Part shown: one piece after another, positions 60,901 through 64,000 of the stretch
Numbering within the stretch: position 1 is the stretch's first letter
Layout: each line of letters opens with the position of its first letter
Assembly: GCA_046331425.1 (NCBI GenBank)
Contig: JAXLQU010000017.1
Coordinates: forward strand, 1-64,000
Origin: JANNUT01 sp046331425
Lineage (GTDB): Bacteria; Acidobacteriota; Polarisedimenticolia; J045
Length of the DNA stretch: 64,000 nucleotides
Reading direction: 5' to 3'
Notes under the pieces: generated by a model
The model's input: only the letters and a program-made list of their open reading frames with translations
Database searches by the model: none
Told to the model about the DNA's origin: nothing
Translations under genes and position numbers: made by a program

Positions 60901-61481
60901 TCGACGCGCAGCAGGTTGGCGCGAGTCGCCTCGAGCTTCAGGTCGGCCTGGCGGCGGCGGTCTTTGTATCCCGCAATACCGGCCGCTTCCTCGATGAATA
61001 GCCGTCGCTCCTTCGGCTTGCTGACCACGAACGAGGCGACGTGCGCCTGGTCGATGATCGCGTACGTCCGCGCCCCGGCGCGAATCTGTTCCAATAACTG
61101 ACGGATGTCGGTCAGTCGTGAGCGGGCTCCGTCGACCAAGTACTCGCTGTCACCGGTGCGATAGAGACGGCGGGTCAAGGAGACACGAGTGCGGCCATCA
61201 TCGAGCGAACTGCCGTCGCGCGTGACCAAATGCAGCGTGACTTCAGCCATCCCACCCGGACCACGCTTGTCGCTACCGGAGAAGATGACGTCTTCCATCC
61301 GGGCACCGCGCAGCGCGCGGGCCGATTGCTCACCCAGCGCCCACTGCATGGCGTCGGCGATGTTGGACTTGCCGCATCCGTTGGGTCCCACGACGGCCGT
61401 GATGCCATGCGGGAACTCGATCACCACCTTTTCGACGAAACTCTTGAAACCCTGGACTTCCATCCGCTCGATCCGCAGCAT
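57927..61481 (-). CDS. smc: Chromosome segregation protein SMC
   Basis: Encodes 1184 residues, full length for bacterial SMC, the ATPase of the condensin complex (with ScpA and ScpB) that organises and separates chromosomes. Walker A is GPNGCGKSN (33-41), the ABC signature is LMSGGEKALAA (about 1080), and Walker B is LLDEVDAPLDEANVGRF (about 1115). Two long coiled coils, rich in Arg, Glu and Ala, join through a hinge (about 490-650, with RGLVADLLSAPREFERAAESYLAPLLPTIVVDS). The start MLRIERMEVQGFKSF is typical. It follows the polyprenyl synthase gene by 53 bases. Confidence 0.96.
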   Translation of the reverse strand: MLRIERMEVQGFKSFVEKVVIEFPHGITAVVGPNGCGKSNIADAMQWALGEQSARALRGARMEDVIFSGSDKRGPGGMAEVTLHLVTRDGSSLDDGRTRVSLTRRLYRTGDSEYLVDGARSRLTDIRQLLEQIRAGARTYAIIDQAHVASFVVSKPKERRLFIEEAAGIAGYKDRRRQADLKLEATRANLLRVDDILREVDRQRKQVQRQASLARRARRLDDELRALRTVWYRRRAQRLTIESEELSEVFAVAQRESAHLERERARLAELFGAARVQLEQAHSERAQAVDAAHRARLDEERLAREIEAGLTRAQLLEDEAGRQEGEEQRLEEHQQRSADEREHLVQGLALLAEQREAAAAVQLAAQQGADRERQKLKALQDAGAAAERELYEALHQRADASARLSAVREVVERETHRLAEAEAAGRKLEGQRDEAHTAAQHASESLTRSGAETDRLAIVVQTARAAEDAAQAALEAARAHEARTAAELGSRSGEKSALDSLDMRLAGADATRDLLERGVRSRGLVADLLSAPREFERAAESYLAPLLPTIVVDSDGEVRNAAALVPLGRVSFLPLDSPSVRAIAPTIPTELRQDHRVRGTLLGALSARGDHGAAVAHRLDDAVLVDTLDAALDLHRKFPAFSFLALDGHAVDSSGVVTLNGSGASTQDGLLARARRRDELASEVAVLEATLAAASALLAQSRDRLLLSGQERRHAEESLAESRRAFSTARLATEQAERELARLDREIGLAASMREMAQRAHDEAIGRTELLESQLGQLEHRVTALRSTLDARRAEIVQQEDAARASAEAFAGSTSELRALDERRLAMDRDRERIDRDLRDLDERRGRGQELRGQAMADAGVLRERAEQSKAEQDRLAAARALNEFQAQQHARHVDEVTARVREAERRVSMASELWEEARARRESAGLGAERARIEREHIFTDCYQAMGVSPQELPAELPAGDFEPVPWDDDTSLQDRIQQARDKRERVGPVNLLAEQEFTELNARFEELDGQKADLESTMEELRSSIKKMDRECRERFLDAFTNIRRYFREQFAILFRGGRADLVLEDEENPLEAGIEIICQPPGKKLQSVSLMSGGEKALAATAVLFAIFKFQPPPFCLLDEVDAPLDEANVGRFADAIRGFTEGTQFILITHNKRSMEMADLLYGVTMPEPGVSRLVSMTLD

Positions 61482-61534
61482 CGCGGTGAGTCCTCCCCAT
61501 AGCGCCTGGTGTCAGTCGGTCGTGGTCAAAAGGG

Positions 61535-62560
61535 TCAGCGATCGCGCGACAGGATTGTCGCCGGCAAGTCGATCAACACGTCCTTGTACGGGCTTGGCGG
61601 AAAGCGTTCCACAACCGCGCGCGCGATCTCGGCGTGCTCGACCGCCATGCGGCGCGTGGCCTCGATGCAGCCATGCCGCTCCAGCGCCGCACGCAGCTCA
61701 GTGAATGTTGCCCGCGAGAAGGCTCCATCCTCCAGCACGGCCCGTACCTGGTTACGCTCCTCGTCGCTGCCGCGCTCCAACAGATCGATCCACGGCAACG
61801 TCAGCCGACCCTCGCGCAGATCCGACGCCACCGGTTTTCCAACCGTCGCTTCATCGCCCGACAGATCGAGCAGATCGTCGACCAATTGGAAGGCGATTCC
61901 GAGCGACATCCCGTAGCGCGCCATGTCTTCTTCGGTTTTTGGATCGGCACCGGCCAGCACCCCCGCGGAACGGCAGCAGGCGGAGAAGAGCCATGCGGTC
62001 TTTCGTTCGACGATTGCCAGATGCTGCTGGCGTGTGACGTCGGCTCGCCCGCGCAGGTGCGCACCGAGGATCTCGCCTTCGATCATCCGTTCGGTCGCTT
62101 CGGCCAGAATGTCGACGAGGCGGATCTTGCGCGCGCGAAGCGCCATGTTCATCGAACGGATGTAGAGGTAATCGCCCAACAACACCGTGAAGTGATTCCC
62201 GAACACGCTGTTGACCGACGGCCGGCCGCGGCGGGTGGTGGCCTCGTCGATGATGTCGTCGTGCACCAAGGTGGCGGTATGGATGAACTCGAAGACCGCG
62301 CCGAGCAGCACATCATCGGTGCCTTGATAGTCGAGCAATCCAGACGTGAGCAGCACCAGCGTCGGGCGAATTCGCTTGCCGCCGGCCTGTCCGATGTAGT
62401 GGCCCGCCTCGTCGATCGGACCGAACTCGGAACGCAAATTGCCGAGGATTTCGGCCTCGACACGCGCTAGCTTGTCGCCGACCAGAAGGAGCACTTGCGC
62501 CATGCCGGGAACCGACCCGGGGATGGCGGCCTGTCTCGGCCGTTTGGCCTCGCCATTCAA
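61535..62560 (-). CDS. Polyprenyl diphosphate synthase
   Basis: Encodes 341 residues from a TTG overlapping the preceding stop (TTGA), chosen because AAGGTGA lies four bases upstream; an ATG at 62501-62503 (322 residues) lacks a ribosome-binding site but is the alternative. It is a trans-isoprenyl chain elongation enzyme, with both aspartate-rich motifs: LVHDDIIDEA and LVDDLLDLSGDEA, and GGKRIRPTLVLL, the region binding the diphosphate. The likely product is a long polyprenyl chain for quinones (hepta- or octaprenyl). Chain length cannot be inferred safely. Lies between lolA-linked and smc genes. Confidence 0.9.
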   Translation of the reverse strand: MNGEAKRPRQAAIPGSVPGMAQVLLLVGDKLARVEAEILGNLRSEFGPIDEAGHYIGQAGGKRIRPTLVLLTSGLLDYQGTDDVLLGAVFEFIHTATLVHDDIIDEATTRRGRPSVNSVFGNHFTVLLGDYLYIRSMNMALRARKIRLVDILAEATERMIEGEILGAHLRGRADVTRQQHLAIVERKTAWLFSACCRSAGVLAGADPKTEEDMARYGMSLGIAFQLVDDLLDLSGDEATVGKPVASDLREGRLTLPWIDLLERGSDEERNQVRAVLEDGAFSRATFTELRAALERHGCIEATRRMAVEHAEIARAVVERFPPSPYKDVLIDLPATILSRDR

Positions 62561-63258
62561 GAGGTCACCTTGCGTGGACGCGACTCGATCAACTGACCGG
62601 CCACATCGAAGACGTAGGTGACCGACGGATAGCGCCACTCCAAACCACCGCCGGCAAGCTGCACGGTTTCGTTGGGAAAACCGTGCCGCCGGAGAATTTT
62701 TCCACGCGAGGTCGCAACCCCAACCTGGTCGAGTTCACGTTGAAGCTCGCGCCACCCCGAGGCGTCAGCCAGCGCGATCGTCACGACCGCATGATTGCGG
62801 CGTCGAAAATCGCGCGTGATGTCGACATCGTCCTCGGGAGCGTAGCGCACGGCGTCCCAGTCGGAACTGTCGGTAGCGCGCACCAATAATCGATCGGCGC
62901 CGCGATCATCGGGCAACGAGAAACTGAAGAACCCCTGTGAATCGGTGACCCCCTTCAACAACTCACGCTCCTCAGGTTGCTTCGAGGAGAACGGCAGCTT
63001 GGAGACACCGAACTGTCCGATCAGACGCACCGGAGCGCCCACTACCGGCAGCCCCTCGGCGTCGAACATTTGCCCCTCGATCGAGTTGCCGGCATGAACG
63101 GCGGTCGAGACCACCAGTGCGATGGCGGTGCAGGTAAGTGGTCGGCGAACGAGTGCGCCCACGCGCCTCGTCGACTCTCGGAGTGTTCTCTGTAAACGCA
63201 CGGCGAGCGCAGGATAACACCGCCGTTCTCGAGCCATCAAGACAACGTGATGTCTCAC
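62557..63258 (-). CDS. Exported carboxypeptidase-regulatory-like domain protein
   Basis: Encodes 233 residues from a GTG that overlaps the lolA stop by four bases (GTGA); its stop in turn overlaps the polyprenyl synthase start. The first 55 residues are basic with a hydrophobic stretch (LTCTAIALVVSTAVHAG), likely an export signal, and an internal start is possible. NSIEGQMFDAEGLPVVGAPVRLIG and GVTDSQGFFSFSLPDDRG form a carboxypeptidase-regulatory-like beta fold. The C-terminal part (GWRELQRELDQVGVATSRGKI) has FPNETVQLAGGGLEWRYPSVTYVFD, possibly a small second domain. Function unknown. Confidence 0.7.
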   Translation of the reverse strand: MRHHVVLMARERRCYPALAVRLQRTLRESTRRVGALVRRPLTCTAIALVVSTAVHAGNSIEGQMFDAEGLPVVGAPVRLIGQFGVSKLPFSSKQPEERELLKGVTDSQGFFSFSLPDDRGADRLLVRATDSSDWDAVRYAPEDDVDITRDFRRRNHAVVTIALADASGWRELQRELDQVGVATSRGKILRRHGFPNETVQLAGGGLEWRYPSVTYVFDVAGQLIESRPRKVTS

Positions 63259-63938
63259 TCCTTCACGACGTCGTACCCCTTGGGCACCGTGAGCGTGAAC
63301 GCTTTCGCAGGAGGGATCGAGCAGCGTTCGGGAGGGTCGAAGGAAAAGGACATGCGATTGCCGAGCGTGTCGACGATGGTGACCCGCACCAGAGTGCCCG
63401 CCGACGCATCGGTTTCGATCAGCAGCCGTTCGAGATCATCACGCGGCGCGAGCGGTGTGAGTTCGATCAATCGATTGCCAGGGGAAGTCTTGGCCTCGTT
63501 GGCGTCCTTGGCAGCAAACCCGTCGAGCGTGCGAATACGCCCCGTAAGCAAGCGCGTCAGCGGGCCGTCGGTCGCCTCGGGGCCCTCTCGAACGATCACC
63601 TGCCGATCTCGCGGGTCGAGCATCCACCAGACCGTCCCGTCGATCGCTCCTCGCCGCCCCTCGGGTTTCCGGTATTCCCAGACCATGCGGCCGTCGGCGA
63701 CGACCGTCACCGTCCCCTGCCCCTGCACCTCGGAGCCGAAGTTGCTCGACTCATAGCGCTGCTCGAAGCGCGTTTTGAATGTGCCGAATTTCGCGTAGCG
63801 CTCGGCCAACCGCGCGATCACCGCATCCGGTGGCACGGCCGGCACCCCGCCAACGGCGGGCACGTCTGCGCTCGCGCCGGGAGCGAAACAGACAGCCACG
63901 ATGAGACCGATCCAACCGATGACGAATCGCACGCGCAC
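63255..63938 (-). CDS. lolA: Outer-membrane lipoprotein carrier protein LolA
   Basis: Encodes 227 residues starting with GTG at 63938. A signal peptide (IGWIGLIVAVCFAPGASA) leads to the LolA fold: FKTRFEQRYESSNFGSEVQGQGTVTVVADGRMVWEYRKPEG, then WWMLDPRDRQVIVRE, RLIELTPL and IVDTLGNRMSFSFD. LolA ferries lipoproteins across the periplasm from the LolCDE complex to LolB, so this and the exported proteins around it support a diderm cell. It is translationally coupled to the exported protein gene downstream. A LolB or LolCDE is not in the window. Confidence 0.88.
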   Translation of the reverse strand: MRVRFVIGWIGLIVAVCFAPGASADVPAVGGVPAVPPDAVIARLAERYAKFGTFKTRFEQRYESSNFGSEVQGQGTVTVVADGRMVWEYRKPEGRRGAIDGTVWWMLDPRDRQVIVREGPEATDGPLTRLLTGRIRTLDGFAAKDANEAKTSPGNRLIELTPLAPRDDLERLLIETDASAGTLVRVTIVDTLGNRMSFSFDPPERCSIPPAKAFTLTVPKGYDVVKE

Positions 63939-63997
63939 ACTCTACGCGTCGGCCATAATCTCCGCCGCCTGCGCCGAGGAGCGCTGGAGGGGCCTTG

Positions 63998-64000
63998 ATG
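63998..64000 (+). CDS. Probable start of a gene running off the window
   Basis: The last three bases are ATG, preceded by GGAGGGG at five bases' distance (63986-63992), so a rightward gene divergent from lolA probably begins here. A CATAAT -10-like box lies at 63952-63957. Nothing of the product can be seen. Confidence 0.35.

Noticed and set aside
57397..61101. Long plus-strand frames opposite smc
   Set aside because: Low-complexity Arg/Ala-rich shadows of a coiled-coil gene; no start signals.
1..64000. CRISPR array, prophage or insertion sequences
   Set aside because: No regularly spaced direct repeats, terminal inverted repeats with transposase, integrase or phage structural genes were seen.

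Overview
The window is GC-rich chromosomal DNA from a bacterium that is most likely a member of the Acidobacteriota. The pointers are two Oar-like TonB-dependent receptors with N-terminal carboxypeptidase-regulatory-like domains, a secreted von Willebrand A-like protein of the acidobacterial type, several secreted Asp-box or TPR proteins, and a PPi-type phosphofructokinase. This assignment is inference from gene content. Most of the sequence is densely packed housekeeping and envelope genes, with many 1-4 bp stop/start overlaps (ATGA, GTGA, TTGA, TAATG). There is no sign of phage, IS elements or CRISPR.

Layout: 1-4.4 kb (minus) is the rplM-rpsI-rpsB-tsf-pyrH-frr-ispD translation cluster; pyrH is broken by two one-base frameshifts in this sequence. 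4.6-7.5 kb (minus) encodes a 2-oxoacid:ferredoxin oxidoreductase (korA-korB). 7.6-10.6 kb (minus) pairs a 2-hydroxyacid dehydrogenase with a secreted M16-like protein. 10.9-14.9 kb holds a DUF948-like/YtxH-like pair, an XRE-TPR regulator, queF with a DUF971 gene, and an Hpt plus REC-GGDEF signalling pair. 15.0-16.5 kb holds a SelW-like selenoprotein with in-frame UGA, a small Cys-rich protein and adenosine deaminase. 16.5-22 kb is a translationally coupled operon for a secreted protein and a Gld-like ABC system. 22-26 kb carries a CPBP protease and two decayed genes (a Y-family polymerase remnant and a GT39/TPR glycosyltransferase). 26-40.6 kb holds a radical SAM gene, then the VWA-like, TPR and twin TonB receptor genes and a phosphodiesterase-TPR gene. 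40.6-49.5 kb holds HU, an M20 amidohydrolase, secreted proteins, a DUF1573 gene with an in-frame UGA at the conserved first Cys, an Asp-box protein, an HD-GYP protein and tRNA-Ser. 49.5-57.8 kb holds a MinD-like ATPase, a glycolytic operon of two divergent GAPDHs plus PPi-PFK, a glycosyltransferase-TPR and a degenerate kinase-like protein. 57.9-64 kb (minus) is lolA, a small exported protein, a polyprenyl synthase and smc.

The most unusual signal is the pair of in-frame UGA codons at exactly the redox-active positions of two unrelated proteins: SelW (C-x-x-U) and a periplasmic DUF1573 protein (U-G-C in place of C-G-C). Each is followed by a hairpin of the size and position expected for a bacterial SECIS. 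UGA is an ordinary stop for many other genes here, so general code reassignment does not explain this. The SelW family is a known selenoprotein family; I know of no described selenocysteine form of DUF1573, so it is a candidate new selenoprotein family. Its promoter region also carries two clear palindromes. The Sec machinery itself (selA, selB, selC, selD) is not in the window.
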